A stretch of 64,000 nt of DNA from Helopsaltes ochotensis (lineage: Eukaryota; Chordata; Aves; Passeriformes; Locustellidae), in the NCBI GenBank assembly GCA_013400155.1, contig VXBM01000560.1, positions 310,001-374,000 on the forward strand, written 5' to 3'. A program made the position numbers and the translations under genes. Positions 1-13,757 of this stretch are shown one piece after another. Under the pieces are notes generated by a model, which saw only the letters and a list, made by a program, of their open reading frames with translations, was not told where the DNA came from and made no database searches. Numbering within the stretch: the stretch's first letter is position 1; the number at the start of each line of letters is the position of its first letter.

Positions 1-3000
1 TCTTGCCTCAGTATATCAGCTAGTGTAATTGAACTTATGTTAATAGCGCTTTACTTGTGGTAAGAAAAAACAAAAAAGGAAAAATAGCATTAAGAAAAGC
101 TCTTCCTTGTATTATTCTGAATATTATGGAGTTTTGGAGTCTTCCTATTGACTTCAGCCATTTTTATATAAGACAAAATCCTTACAAACCCATTTGAGAG
201 CCAAATTTTAACTATTACTGATGACATTGAGAGTTGGGTGGAATAGTGAATATTCTAGAAGTTATATCTCAGCTTTATCTGCCCAAGGTGATGAAGTACT
301 GACCAAACAAACTCCATATTATGTAAAAATTTTTCCTTAACCCTATTAAATAGCAAATTAGAAAAATACTTATGCTACCATTATGAGTTTAGTGAATATC
401 TGAGTATTGGTAGATCATTCAAAATTAGAAAATCTGTCTGAAAGAAATACTGTGCCTAATAAATAGTGTAACCAGTTTTCTGTTTTGCTGAGTCACTACA
501 AACCTGTTTTTTGATTTAATGAGGTAGGATATGATTATAGTAGTCAACACCAAAGGATTGGAACACTGCTCTAATGTTGGTGATTGTTTTTCTCAGAGGG
601 AGCAGCAGAACATTAGTCTGATTTCAGGACTTGAGGTGATTTTATAGAGAAATTAGAGCATTGGCAGGAACAGAACTTCTGGTCATCAAATCCACTCTGC
701 CACTAAAACAGCAGCAGCAGCATAAACCCCCATCAAACTCCATCTTTAAACCAGCTTCTTTGCTGCATTAGAAATCCTCTTCTCTAGTGGCTGAAACATC
801 TTTCTGTCCAAACTTTCCTGTCTAGATTGCTGCTATTTGTTCTTATACCAACTGTGAACCAGAGCATTGAAATCTCAGCTCTTGATCAGGTTGATGCCTT
901 TGATGAACCATAATCATAAGGATGTTAATTTTCAAATAAATAAATAATCTCAGCTCTCTTCAACTTCCTGGGAAGGCTACTTTCATGTCAATTCCTAATC
1001 ATGCCAAAACCTTTCTGCGTACTCTTTGCATGTGAATTAATCTTTCTTGAACATGGATGATACAACAAAGCAGAGTAATTTCTATCTATTTAATCTATAA
1101 AATCTATCTATTATTTCTATCTATCTATGCTTTATACTTTACACAATGCAGTTTATACTTCTCCAGTTCTTCTGGAAAGACTATAACTAACATATCCCAG
1201 AGATATTTACCTTTTTGATTAAAATGTAGCATCAAGAAATTCTCAGGTACTGGGAGACCTATTTAAAATATGCAATATCTACTTTTCATGTTCTGGTCCA
1301 TAAAATTCCAGCTTATAATGGTAATTAATGCTAATCCTTAAATATGTGAGCTTGTGACTTGTTTATTTTTGCCTGTGAATGGTATGGCATAGCTTGGAAT
1401 ATGACCTTGAACTCTATAACTTGTACCTTGTACTATGACCACAGGATTCACCCTCCACTTAGAGCAATCTATAAATGAGTTATTTTGCCTGTGGTCAAGA
1501 AAATTTTACGTCTGAAATGATAGCTGGCTAGAAGTACTCCATTTCTTAAATAGTAAAAGTCATTCTATATTATCATTTTCTGATTGCAAATACACATTAT
1601 GTAAACTTATTAGGAAATGGATTTTGCCCCGAAACAAATGTTCACTGCACAGAAATTACAATGATCTAAAATAAACCCCAAAGCTAAGTAAGAAAGTAGG
1701 TTTTAATTTTCATAGGATTTATTTTTATGCTGTTTACTCTAACATTTAGACCAGTTTGACTTGATTTGTTACTTTGTAGTTGTTTTCTGTCACATTTTAA
1801 TCCATGTTTTACACATTAAATTAATGAAATTTCAGTGGTACATAATAGATCACAGCTATGAGCAGAGACTCATTTGTGGTATGGAGACTGCCATTAAAAT
1901 GCAGGTTTAAATGTAGAGTTTATTTACTCCCTCCAAGTTAAGGTATTTCTCTAAAAAAGAAAAAATATTACAAAGAAGAAGATATTCTTTGTAAAAAATG
2001 CATTGCTATTACATGTTCTCTTACAAAAAAATTTTAAAACAGAGAAAAAAAGAGAATATGAGGAGAAAACTGCATTTCAGACTTGATCTCAAATCTATAA
2101 TACGGATCTACTATTTTTAACATCTGTATTTGTAACTTCTTGTTAAATTGAAATATTTCAAATCCTACTTGTTTCACTGCTGATTTCCATTGACTGTTTG
2201 CCTTGAACAACCTTTAGCTCTCACGATCTGTTTAATTGTCTTTATGGGAGAGCCTGTGCAGTGATCATCATAAGAGGGATTTGGTCTGTACTGGATGGTC
2301 CAGCATCTGCTAAAAAATAAAAAAATACGTTGTGAGAAAGGAAGGAAAACTTTGCCTTCTGAAGGAAAGTAAAGCTCCTAAAATATTAGGTGAGAAGAGA
2401 CTTGAGAATAAAACTGATACAAAAAGGTCCACAGAAATCATGCACTGGTTTTCTTTTAAAGACAACAGTAGATTTAAATAATTGTTTCCATCTCCAAGGA
2501 TTGTATGTTACAGCTGACCTTTCTGGGGAAGTCACCTCTCTGAAGTGCTGCCATCTGTTTAAGATTGTGCTGTAACATTAAATTATCAAGTAGGAAAGGA
2601 AACCAAGTAGAACACCAACTGTATCTGAAGTAGGGAGAAAAATATGAATTTGCAGAATTAACTAAGGATTGGGAATTCTAGTCTATTTACCGTGGTATAA
2701 AGTTTAATTTACTAAAAACAGAGAAGTTAAAATCTGCAGAAAGATCTCGGCTCTCATGCTGCATCAGAGAGTCATATGGTCCAACTACTGCCCTGTTGTG
2801 GATATTCTCCGGAGATTCCCGTAGTTCTACTTAATTTGACTCACTTAAGTGCCTTAGTAGTTCCTCTTAGCACAGCACCCTGGGTCATGACAGAACTGAG
2901 TACACCCCCCTTGTCCTCTGCTTTCTTCCCTGCCCCATTTTCAGCCTACATTGTAAGAAACTCTGTGGGGCTTCTTACCTCGAACACAACAACTGACCAG

Positions 3001-3040
3001 GTAAATCTCCTATTTCACCACAAAGGGAAGCAGATCCTGT
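1..3040. other. AT-rich non-coding stretch, no gene seen
   Basis: Both strands are broken by frequent stop codons. The longest frame, near 2776-3042, is 88 codons with no recognisable domain. Apart from a degenerate CTAT tract near 1078-1128 I see only unique AT-rich sequence. It could be intergenic or intronic; nothing in the sequence separates the two. Confidence 0.6.
1078..1128. repeat. Degenerate (CTAT)n microsatellite
   Basis: Runs of CTATCTAT interrupted by TTAAT and AAAAT make an imperfect tetranucleotide tract of about 50 bp. The interruptions suggest an old, slowly changing locus. Confidence 0.75.
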
Positions 3041-3200
3041 AATTAGGGCATTGAATGAGGCTTGGGAGACTGGGCTCAATTGGTGTATCACCTTGGCAAG
3101 TCCCTTAGCCTCTTTATGTCTTGGTGCCTAAACTGTAGGATCTAGAACTACCTATCCACTCACTGAGGAATTTGAAGCATAGTGGAAAGGCATGGCTTTC
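3041..3200 (+). mobile_element. MIR-type SINE remnant (ancient amniote SINE)
   Basis: Reading along the plus strand, the stretch follows the MIR layout. A tRNA-like head has TTAGGGCATTG, then GACTGGGCTCAATTG in the B-box area. The MIR core follows, with CACCTTGGCAAGTCCCTTAG and then a CCTCT...GCCT block matching the 'cctctgtgcctcagtttcc' part. A deletion has removed sequence between head and core. The last 50 bp are a weaker match. MIR elements were active in early amniote ancestors, so this copy is very old, as its divergence suggests. Identification is by eye. Confidence 0.6.
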
Positions 3201-4249
3201 ACTGAAGAGTAAAATATAGTAGAAGTGGTTGTCTGACAGTTTAACTGTACACCGCACTCTGAACACTGAGAAGGATAAAAATGAAAACTTTAACTCCGAA
3301 AATTTTACTCTCATGTTGGGAAGATTATTTGTTTGCTTGCGCTAAGGCAAATATTTCTCCCCTCAGTGTTTTCCAAGACAGAACTTCAATTTCCTTGGGC
3401 TGGTCTGCAGTAAAAGGAATTGCTGTTGGTCTGACAGTTTGTTTCCAACTGCTGCAAGCACGTCATTAAAAGCATCTTCCTAAACCACACGTCAGTTTCT
3501 TTGACATCTGTCATACAGCTTAGATCATCATTTTTCTGCCTTATGAGAAGGAGTCATACTGTAAACATTCCTGCATTACTTTTAGTTTCATGTCAAAAAG
3601 AATCATATAGTTATTTTTGGCATGCCCAGCTTTCCCTACTAATGGTAACCACAGATCTACAAACACACACCCTGATAATCGTTTCTTTGCTTCACTTTTC
3701 TGGTTACTGACAAGCTTCAGAAAGACAGATGTAGGCTTTTGCATGGAATCATCTGTACATATTGCTAGCAGATTGCTGGACAATCCAATAATGAAGCCAG
3801 TTAGCTCTTACCAGTCTATTTCTTTTCTTTGTTCCCATTGATAGATGGGACTCTCTTAAAATGTTCATAGCTAGGCTCTTCGAACTGCTGCTATGTTCTT
3901 TATCCTTTTTCCCTTCTGGCCTTTTTCTTGCAACTCTCCAGTTAAGTAATTAATTGCACTATCCTCTTTTGGTTGCCCTCACCTCTGAGGCTGTTTCTAT
4001 ACTGTAAATGGCTGTGTCTGGCTTCTACTTTTACATGTGCACTTTCACGTTATCAACTAAAATCTGGCATCACGCTTGATGGTAATTCAGATGTCAGTTT
4101 GGATTGAAGCCATACCTGAGAGGATGTGCATTTGAAGTGGCAGGGAGTAAGTGACTGATAATGAAAATAAGCATTTATTTTGTCAGAACCTCAGCAGATC
4201 ATTTATTGGAGAGCATATTTTGATGAGTGCCACCCACACCAGATGTGTC

Positions 4250-4274
4250 ATTAGGGATTAGATCAGATCCCTAA
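4250..4274. repeat. Short inverted repeat, 9-bp arms
   Basis: ATTAGGGAT and ATCCCTAAT form perfect 9-bp arms around the 7-nt spacer TAGATCAG-like centre (the innermost bases are also partly self-complementary). The arms contain TTAGGG by chance; there is no telomeric array. No gene or element boundary lies next to it. Confidence 0.7.
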
Positions 4275-4685
4275 TAAGTGTGTTGGTTGATATCCAAAGG
4301 AATTTGAGGGAAGGAAAGTAGATTGAACAATTTTCATCTAGAAATAGTGGGTCAGGGATCTACGGTATGCCTATTAAAACTTCTGGCTGTGCCTCTATAC
4401 ACAGAATGTAATTGGTAGAATGTCATGATCTGATTGAGAGATACGGGTTATGTCTTTAAAAAACCTTGGCCCCAGGATTCCTGCTGACTTTTCATTTCCG
4501 TATTCCTCAGTAGCATAAACATGTATTTTCCTAAAGCTCCAAATGTGGAGACAGCCTTGTCTTCAGTCTTTAAGTGTGTCTGGGATTTGCACAGCTTTTC
4601 TGTCAAAATTATGTTAATATACATAGGCAGACACTATAAAATAAAGTGGTGTTATCCTTTCTTTTGCTTCAATTTACTCATTGGC

Positions 4686-4716
4686 TATTATTACTAGTAT
4701 TATTATTATTATCATT
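4686..4716. repeat. (ATT)n microsatellite
   Basis: ATTATT units with one ACTAGT interruption, about 31 bp. It is a simple trinucleotide tract in AT-rich sequence. Confidence 0.8.
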
Positions 4717-6504
4717 ACAAATGTTAGACAATTTTGGGGAACTCAAGACTTCCTTCTCTCTACTTTCTCACTTCCAGAACCTGGAATTTCTTCCTGCTGC
4801 CATTTTTCATGTTCTCTTCTCCTTACTGCAATAATGACAACATCTTTTATAAGAGTGAATATTCTCCATCCAGAGACCAGCTGAACACCATTTTCTTCCT
4901 AGTGTTTCCAGCTATGGAAAGGACTTGATCTTACATTTTTTTCTGTCATATATGGTATTATCATAATTCTCTACTCTTAGCCTTCTCTTTCTAACTTTCA
5001 GAAGCTAAACCTGACTCGGAAATAAAATACCAAGAAAAATATATTCTGAATGAATTCATGATTCAAAAATAAACAGTGTGAGTGCATTGTTGCCAAGTGG
5101 AGTCCAGAATCGTGGCATAAAACATTTCTTCTTAAACATGAATCGGAAATAGCAATAGAGCTTATTTTAGGCAATAATGAAATGTAGAAATGACAATTCT
5201 TTATGGTTTAAGAAGAGTTAGTTTTGGGGGTTTTTCTTTATTCTGTTTTTTACTCTGAATTGTGAATCTCAGGAAAGTAATGTTAAGCTCAGAGTTTTTA
5301 TTATAGCCTTTGTTAAATAATACAGAAACTGAACTCTGGATGATTTTGAGTCAATAGACAACTCATTATCCAAAAGCTCAGTTGGGTTTTTTAACTTTCA
5401 TGCATTTCATAAAAAGCAGTGCATTTTCCAGTGAAATCAGTGAGAAATTCAAGCCAGGACTGAAGCTTTGGACGCCTGCTGCAGTTTTTCTTATTTTGTA
5501 TGTCCATAATAGAAAGGTGTAAGATGCAAATGAGATTAGATGTTCACATCAGTGTGCTCTGCACACTGGGGCAGTCAAACCAGTTCCAGAATCCTCTGGA
5601 ATCTGGTCAGAATTCCTGGCTCTGGAATTCTTCAGCTTGCCGTTCATGTCAACGAAAAAATCCTGTTCCCTGGTTTTACTCAAAGGTGTAACATGCTACA
5701 GCAAGCAGGTTTGTCATGACTTTTCCAGCAATGAGAAAGTAAAAGCTGAAACTGAGTAAAACATTAACCTTGAAGGGTTAAGGTTGTTAGGAATCAAATG
5801 TGTGAGAATGTCTAGAACTGAATTTTAGAAATTACAGTATTGTCCAATATCCCCTAATGAAAAATGCCAGCCACACTAGACTGATCATCTTGTTTTTACA
5901 TTGGGTCCACCCTCCAAACTCTTAATCAAATTTCTGTGTTTAGGTTGGAAGCATTTTGAGACTGACTCCAGTCTATTTCCTAGCCTGTGAGGCACCTAAC
6001 ACACTCCAGGCTCCCAGAAAAAACAATAAAAATGAGATTCAATAGCATTGTCTTTATATTTCCAGAAACAGTTGAGCCAGAATTAGAAATCTGAGCCTAT
6101 CAAAATTTATAGGCTGGATTTTGGATCAGGATTTTTGAACACTTTACAAATAATTTCAATAAAATCCACATTATTCTGACAAAATTTCATTCAGGTAATA
6201 TAGTCATTTTTAACATCTGGTAAAAAAAGAGTAAGAGCTGTCCCTTGGTTGTGTTTCGATTTACATATTTTCATGAAGAATATACAGATATTTTAATTTA
6301 TGTATTTATTTTAATTATTTCCAGGTATTAGAGTTACTGACACTTTTGGTTCTATCCTTTGCAAAATACTATACATCCATAATACATTCCACATTTTATT
6401 TAAAATCTTAAAAAAGAGAAACAGAGGAAGAAAATCAGAAATATTCTTTTGCTGAAGGTAAAAATTTGTGGACAGAATATTGTCTTCATTTACAGTTTCT
6501 CTGT

Positions 6505-6845
6505 TTTTGAAAAGGTTTTAGGAGATTTAGAGAGGTGGAGGTGTGGGAAAGGACACATCAAAGGTTTGGAAAAACTTAAAAAAAAAAGATTTAATAGACT
6601 AGGGCTCTTTGGTTTGGAAAATAAACCAGTGAGGGGGAATATGACAGAGGTCTATTAAATCCTAACCAGCAAGCAGAAGTGATTGGAAAATTATCCTTTA
6701 TTGTAAGTTCTAACAGAAGAACTAATTGGCCTCGAGAAGTGGCAGGGTCAAAACAGCAGAAGGTGATCCATGGCAGAGAGGCTTCACCATAGGATACTTT
6801 GACATGAAAAGTTTTTGCACCATTTTAAAAAGTCATGTAGAGATA
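6505..6845 (+). mobile_element. Eroded L3/CR1-like LINE, 3' part of ORF2 and start of the 3' UTR
   Basis: The frame ending at 6658 reads RLGLFGLENKPVRGNMTEVY. This is the signature near the C-terminus of ancient CR1/L3-type LINE ORF2 proteins (general form RLGLFSLE+RRLRGD(L/M)IEVYK). The DNA after the frame breaks still tracks the family: a TTTATTGTAAGTTCTAACAG-type stretch, then GTCAAAACAG...AAGG, then CTTCACCATAGGATA. The copy is 5'-truncated, has stops and indels, and cannot encode a protein. It is much more diverged than the CR1 copies at 29.2 and 56.9 kb. Edges are approximate. Confidence 0.65.
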
Positions 6846-9800
6846 CTACTGAAAGGGAACTCTGTTTTGTGTTATTCAAACACTGAAATATTTCCTCTAG
6901 CTGGGAAAGTGTCTAAACTGCAAAAATTGCTGAGTGCCAAAAGATTTTATCACAGAGAGAGCTAGTGTGTGTTTACCCTGCAAAGGCACGTCTGGCATTT
7001 TGGGTGCTGTGGCAGGCAGGACAGCGGGCTCCGTGCATGGCAGGGTGCATCTCAGAGGCTTGGTGGAGTGACAGGCAGGGCTGGAGTCCTGCCCCTCCCA
7101 GCTGAACTGCTGTAATGGAGCAGAGTCAGGGAAGCCATGAAGAGGCAAAGTCTGCGTGAGAGGAGGCACCAGCCTCAGGACAGACTGACTGGAAACCAGC
7201 ACGGAAGGCAATGCTCATCGTTACAGGCAATACGAAAAGTACGGTGGGGAAGGGCTCTGTTTGTGACTGGTATAGGGTTTTTTGTATAAGACAAATGTCA
7301 CTGTCAGTTTATTCTTTCTAAATATCTTTATTCTGTCTAAATCTAAGTGAAACTCCTCAGTGACCAATGGTTTTATTTTCTGCAGTGATCCTCTTCACCG
7401 ATGCCTACTTAAAAAAATTGGATTAGATGATCCTGGCTTCACATTTATTTTTCTGTGCATTTTATGGTTGTAACAGTCAAGGTAGCAGCACCAGAGACTG
7501 TGTAATATTTTGAGGAAGTGGAGACAAAAGCAGAAAATATATTAGGGTTTGGACTAGAGCTCCTGCAGAGAGCAATGACTAAGATCCCATAAATATTTCC
7601 TGTTGGTCCAGCAGCTGCAGAAATTAGTAAGGTTTTCCCCACCCATTAATTTTAAGCCTTCACAGTGCCATCCCTTCTCCATGAACTGTATTTAAAATGT
7701 AAATAAAAAGAAGGCTTTTAGGAGATTTAACTATTTCCCTTGGTATTTAAATTATTCAATTATAACTAAAGCTATTAAAATACAGTTAATTAAAATGGTT
7801 AGATTGTTTTTCTTTGCACTGATCACAGCACTGCCCTACTTCTCCCTCTAGCTGTTTAATTCCTATTAAAAATGATAATGCTTTGCCTTATTCATTAATG
7901 CAGTAACCTTACGTACATTCTTCAAGTGATCTCCTTGGTACAAACTGTGCTGGATTTCTTCTTTCCTAGCAGTGAAGCAGAAATTTTCCTGTAGTCTTTG
8001 GAGGTTTAATCAGCAGTAAGAGGACTTAGAATTTAAACATTAGCACTACCAAGTCACAAGAAATAGCGCAGCTCCCAGAAAAAAGGTTTAGCTTAATTTT
8101 GATGCAGTATAATGTCATTAGGGACAATAGGAGAACCCTGGAGGTTAGTAAAAGGTAGAACCTAAATAAAGGTTTCATAACTGACAATATAAAATTGCCA
8201 ATTCTACACTTTTAAGTATTTTATCTGAATAGTTTCCCAACACTCTGTTGGGAATAGTAATCCAGATGAAGGCTGAGGGATAAGTGCCTTAAAATATAGA
8301 AGAGATGCAAAGGCAAGTTCATCTCATCTAATCTTTATCTTCACAGATAAGGAAGCAAATCTCCCCCTCTGTTTTTTGGCATTCAGATCAGTACATTAAA
8401 ATCTTCCTTTCTCCCTCAAGATCATAGAGACCTTCCTTATAAGGCCCTTGTCTCCTTTGGGAGGCAAAGATATAGTGAAATGAGATCTTGATAGCTTCTG
8501 TTTCTCACTGAATAATGGGGTTTTCTAAGGCAAAGTCCAAGGGAAGCTTCTTTCAGCTATTTGTGTGGCCTTGCATGGTTGCGTGTAGTGGAAGACAAAA
8601 GTCTGTGAAGGCACAAAGGATGTCATGCAGCTCCTGTAACAGTGAGTGATGACACCAAGTCAAGGGGAGTATGACAGTCCAGGAGGTTCAGAGCTTGATT
8701 ATCTTTGAATCGTGTAAGCACTGAGGAATTATACCTATAAGGCCACATCCACAGCCCTGGTTTCTTCCCTCCCTTGTTGAGGAAGGCTCACAGGGAGGGT
8801 TATGCATCTGCCTGGTAAAGAAGGAAGAGCCTTGAGTGATTCGTGTTGTTTCACCTCCACCATGAGCGTCTGCACAGAGGGAGACCACACAGCCTGGGAA
8901 TATCGCAGTTTATGAGGTTTACATTCATAGGCTCTTGTTGACATCCAGCTCCACTGAAGCAGATAGCAGAACTCCTTTGGATTTCAAATCACCCACCCAT
9001 GTTTATTTCCATGTAATATCAGTTTCACAAGAAGATAATCTCTCTTCCACGTTTCTCAAGAGTATTTAAGCCTTTAGATGTTGTTACAGCCCACAAGCCT
9101 TATAAACATCGTTTGCCAAATACATGACTGTTCGAAATAAGGCTGCTGTTGGGGACCTGTTGAGGTCAACAATTGAGTCTGTCTCCTGCTGTGTGACAGA
9201 GAAGATGTAAGCCTGGGGTAGTGGTAATGAGAGAGCCACAGGCTGCTCAACATCTGTATGAACGGGATGGGAGGGCTAAAGTCTGATGCGAAGCCTCCTG
9301 ATGTAGCACATGGGGATGGAAGAGGTGCAAATAATACAAGATTAGTTTCAGCTCTGAACAAACTTAGGACCAGCTCTGTTTATAGTTATAGTTGTTGGAA
9401 GACTGATGAAAATTTAGGTGTTCTTGCTGATTATTTTAGACCTAGTAGGAGTAGTTATCTGCAGTAGGTGTTGCTGATTATGAACCGTAACCACTGACTG
9501 TAACAGGAGTGTAAGTGGAGAAATGCGTTCTGTCTGCAGTAACCCAGAGAACTGCAAGCACAAGGCCTGGCCAGAATTTGAAAACCTCTGGTATTTCAGT
9601 CCATGTTAAACCTGTGACTTTTAGCCTAAGAAAGACATTTCTTTCCTATAATCCTACGTGTTTGTGTGTTGTATGGCTTTCATTGTAACCACTGAGATGT
9701 CAGAGCAATATAGCATGAATGGGAGCATTTACTTAGCCTAACTCAGTATCTCTCTTTCTGTAAAATTTAGATTTTTCACACAGTGAAATGCATATGCCTC

Positions 9801-11051
9801 CTGCATGAAGGTTTCAGAAATTTTACTTATTGTTTTCCAAGGGTTTGAGCGTGGCTGAATCTTTGGGAGTCTTAAAAACAACTATCAGTGGGACAACTCC
9901 CAGGACTTACTCCAAATTTCCAAGACTTGGAACTTGGAGGTTTCTATCATCTCAAATGAAAGACATTGCTGACAGCTTTAAAGAATTTTTTTTTCTTAGT
10001 TGAAAATTCATTTTTCAGTGAAAGATATTTGATGCTTTTATGCTCTGTAATGTTACATTATATTTAAATGGTTTAATAGGTATCTCATGTTCTGTTTACA
10101 TTTTGCTCTCCTTGTAATTGAAGTTCTTATCCAAGGACTTTAAATTAGTCTAAGGCATCATCTATCAAACAAACAAGTGATTTAGAAATATAAAACAGAC
10201 TATGGATGTTCTCTTGTTCATTCAGTGGCGGCTCCTGCGAGACATCTCCATCCTAACTTGTGATGAGGTTGTGTGGATGGAAAGGTAGTTGCTGCTTCTA
10301 AAGTGCTTTATTTTCATTCACACAAACCCTTCCCGAGAGACTTCAAAGGGACTCCTTCTCCTTCTTTCCCAGGCCATCAAATTTGCAGTTGCTATCAACA
10401 CTCCAAGTTTTCTGATCCCTGATTTGGTCAGCAGGGCTGATTCAGCTGGGACTGTGCTGGTGGAAGTTTAGCTCTTTCTTGTATTGCATATTACATGTCT
10501 CATCTCCTTTATCAAAAGGACTAGCAGAAGCACTTTAAATGTTTTGTTTCCAGAGAAGAAATTATAACTGTTATGCTGAGGGTATATCACAAAACTTTAT
10601 TTATGGTCTTGTTATATGATTACATTTTCATTTCCCAAGTAGGTGGTTGAGTTGATGCAGTCCTTGAGAAATCAATTTTGCACTGGCATAAATCCACGTA
10701 TTTAAAATAGCAAATTCCTGTTTTGTACAAAAATTGGGCTCATTACAGTTCTCTATTTGTTCTTACTATTATATGTCTACTACTAGATGTGGGAAGGAGT
10801 CTACATGGAATACAAATATGGAAATTTCAGTTAACGCTTTATATTGCAAGCTGTTTAAATGACATAAGTCAATCAAGTCTCACTTTTTTTGCAAAGTTAA
10901 GGAGTCCACAATTTGCTTGTGAAACGCAACGTTAAATTTAAAAACTCTGACTAATATGACATGAAATAGTAAGAGTACTAGACTAAGATAAATCTTAAAC
11001 TTAATGTGCACACCTTCTGTGGTGTTTTAAGCACCACTACAAGCAGCTAGT

Positions 11052-11098
11052 TGTATTGTCACTGTCTGTTCTGCTGCTGTATTGTCACCGTCTGTTCT
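11052..11098. repeat. 26-bp tandem duplication (about 1.8 copies)
   Basis: A 21-bp stretch starting TGTATTGTCACTG at 11052-11072 recurs at 11078-11098 with one C/T-type change, giving a period of 26 bp including GCTGC. Both copies end TCTGTTCT. It is a local slippage duplication with no known family. Confidence 0.8.
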
Positions 11099-13260
11099 TA
11101 TTTGTTCCAACTGTGAGCGAAAAAAGTTTTCTCCAACAAGAAATCTGAGTGGTAATGTGGGTTAAATCACTGGCTAGTGAAAAGACTGGCTATTTAATTT
11201 AGAAATTCTTGATCAGTTTGATATTTAAAGGGGGTAGAAGCAAGAGAGCTTCAAATGCTACCTTGAAAGAGAGTCTGTTTTAATCTTAATCTCATCCACA
11301 AATTTTATATTTGGAACGGGTTTAGAAAATACTTTAATTTTGCATAAATTATCAAACAATCCTAATTTGTAAAATATTTTCAAGTATTTCTCATGATAGA
11401 GAACATAATTCTGGGATTTTATCTATAGAATTCTTTTTTCATGGGGCCAAATTTGTCAGGTTTTTTGGGAATTTTTAGAATGCAAGGTGGGAAGCCTTGC
11501 AGGTGCAGAATAACTGCTTCCTGGAGATGGCAATATTTTATTACAGGTGGCTGATTCCCTGATAGATTGGTGTTCTGTGGCAAAAACAATCAAAGTAAAT
11601 CAATCAAGCAAAAATCCTTAAAATCTGGATGACTTTTCAACTGGTTTTCCCCCAGTTGAAAGTACATACAGTAAGAGCACCAGTGCTAAATTGCTTGAAA
11701 GGAGAAGATCATAGAATCTGTTCAAATGTGTGCTGCGATGACTGAGCACACCCTGCAACTCGTCTCATTTAATCCCAGGAAGCATAAGGACTGCACATCA
11801 GTTTTAAGTGCAGCTTATCCTGACTCTGAGGATGCATTCATCCCGTGTATGCTCTGTGACATCTGTCATATGGTTATGTAAAAGTTTCCAGTGACACGCC
11901 TGACTGCTAATCTTGGATCAGGGTCAATTCCAGTCATCACTCCATGCAGCCAGGGGAGGGTTGCTGTTACCTTTGTGCGTCACCAAGCCCAGCCTCGTTC
12001 ATGTACGCAGCACCCTCATTCGTTTCTTGAATACTGCTCTCTAGTATCTCTCTTTCTTTGTCTTGTGTGATCATACGTATTTATTTATGCCATTCCTTTA
12101 TCATGTAGCTCTCTGACCTTGTTATTTGTAGTAAAAATCAAATTTATGTGATAAGATATCCAAAGGGAATGAGCCATTAGAAACTCTTTACAAGTAAAAA
12201 AAAAAGGTCAAAAATCTAAAAACTTTCTGTAATCATCCCAAATTTTTTGAAATTCAGGATGTCATATAAAAATTTGTGACACACTATTTAGTGTTTGTCA
12301 CATGTCAGATATTTTCAGTAGTCCAACATTTTGTTTCTAAATCTTGTTTCATATTGGAAAACCCACTCAGAATCTGGCATTATCTGTATGCAACAAAAGT
12401 TAGAATGCTGAACTCTAAGCAAATAGTTATAAGCAGAGGAGTGGTATGAACACAGTGTGGTAGGAATACTTCACTGTGTTTCTTGGCTGCTTGTTTGTTT
12501 CACTGTTCGAAAGTTGAACTGTCAAGGATTTCCCAGTATTCACTTTCTGGAACAAGTGCCTTTATTTTTCCTTTAGTTTTGAAAGAAGTATCACAGAAGA
12601 TGGAGAGTGAATTCCTAATTCAGAATCATAATTATTCTAAGTAGCTGATGCTTACTGGCATGGTTACTTAATCAAGGATGCTTGTGACCCATATGTCAAG
12701 TCAAAATGAACAGTGACTGAGCTACCAGGAATTGTTCACAGAAACTATGTAATGCCTAATTAACACAGTCTAGAATATGGAAATCTGTACAAAAGCAATT
12801 TGGTGATAGAAATAGCGAAAAAAAAGCCTGACCCGCATATCAGACTACATTTTTAGAAAGCCTTGATGGTGTGGCATATTAAGAAAAGCCAGCAGGTTTA
12901 CCAGCAGTTCACTCTCATTCCAAAATCCAAGTTAGAGGCACGAACCAGGTGTCACTTTCCTCTTCCCTTTCTACAAGTGCAGGTCTAACCCCTGGCATTT
13001 GACAAGAATTCAAACCAGGGACCTGCAAAGTTAAAATTATGGACATATGCATGAGCTGAGCTGGAACAGCCATCAGGCTTTGCAGGGAGTGGCACAAAAC
13101 TCACATTAGAGCGGATGTCCCTCCTATATGTCAGTGACTGTACCATTAGGGTACTGTGACATTCTTCCATAAAGGGAAGTGTAAAGCTAACCAAAATATC
13201 AGCACTTAATTCTACAAAAAATAGCACCATTTTAAAGTTTCAATTTGGTTAACGAAATAC

Positions 13261-13296
13261 AAATTTTCAGGAAAATATAAATTTTCAGAAAAATAT
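13261..13296. repeat. 18-bp tandem duplication (2 copies)
   Basis: AAATTTTCAG followed by GAAAATAT at 13261-13278 is repeated at 13279-13296 with one substitution. A simple recent duplication in AT-rich DNA. Confidence 0.8.
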
Positions 13297-13757
13297 AATA
13301 CAACATTAAATATTTTAATGTTGATTTTTATTTTATAATACAAGTTAAACTGATTATTAAGTAAATGCTGAACCAATTAGAGAAAACAAAACAACAAACC
13401 CCTTGAGTCCAGAAAAAGTATAACTGTTTCAGTATGAAATACCGATTTTCCAAATCCTCCTTCATTATAGCAGCAGTAATAAAGCATTTTGTGACATTAC
13501 TTCATTGTGGAATGACCTTAAAATAGTAACAAAATACACAGAAGATAGAGAACGTGTGACTTATTTGCTTTGTCCGCAGGAATTAAAAATGAACACCATC
13601 TCATATATTTTTATGAAAGTAGGGTTTGGAAAACCCTAGGAATATTCCACTCAGAATAGTGTTGCAGTGAGGAGCGGCTGGGAATGGTTAATGGTAGGCA
13701 TTTGGCTACAGTGCTGATGCCACTGAGTACCTCTGTGTCTTCTCAGCTTCCCTTCGG

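Larger units (their letters stand above)
3210..6500. other. AT-rich non-coding stretch, no gene seen
   Basis: No frame has a recognisable domain; the open frames are short (up to about 80 codons) and overlap on both strands. Contents noted separately are an inverted repeat at 4250-4274 and an ATT tract at 4686-4716. A loose internal duplication rich in CTGGAAT lies near 5587-5632. Confidence 0.6.
6850..13757. other. Non-coding stretch, mostly AT-rich
   Basis: No exon or domain recognised. A GC-richer patch lies at 6980-7210 (open on the minus strand for 104 codons, without a recognisable product). The rest is AT-rich sequence with short overlapping frames. Two small tandem duplications, at 11052-11098 and 13261-13296, are listed separately. 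Confidence 0.6.

Noticed and set aside
4250..4274. TTAGGG-containing inverted repeat as interstitial telomere sequence
   Set aside because: Only a single TTAGGG on each arm; no tandem array.
6060..6095. MIR-like antisense words (GAGCCAGAATTAGAAATCTG)
   Set aside because: The neighbouring core block is missing, so chance similarity is as likely.
8330..8365. MIR-like stretch (TCTTCACAGATAAGGAAGC)
   Set aside because: Only about 20 bp resemble the MIR core and no second block in the right order was found.
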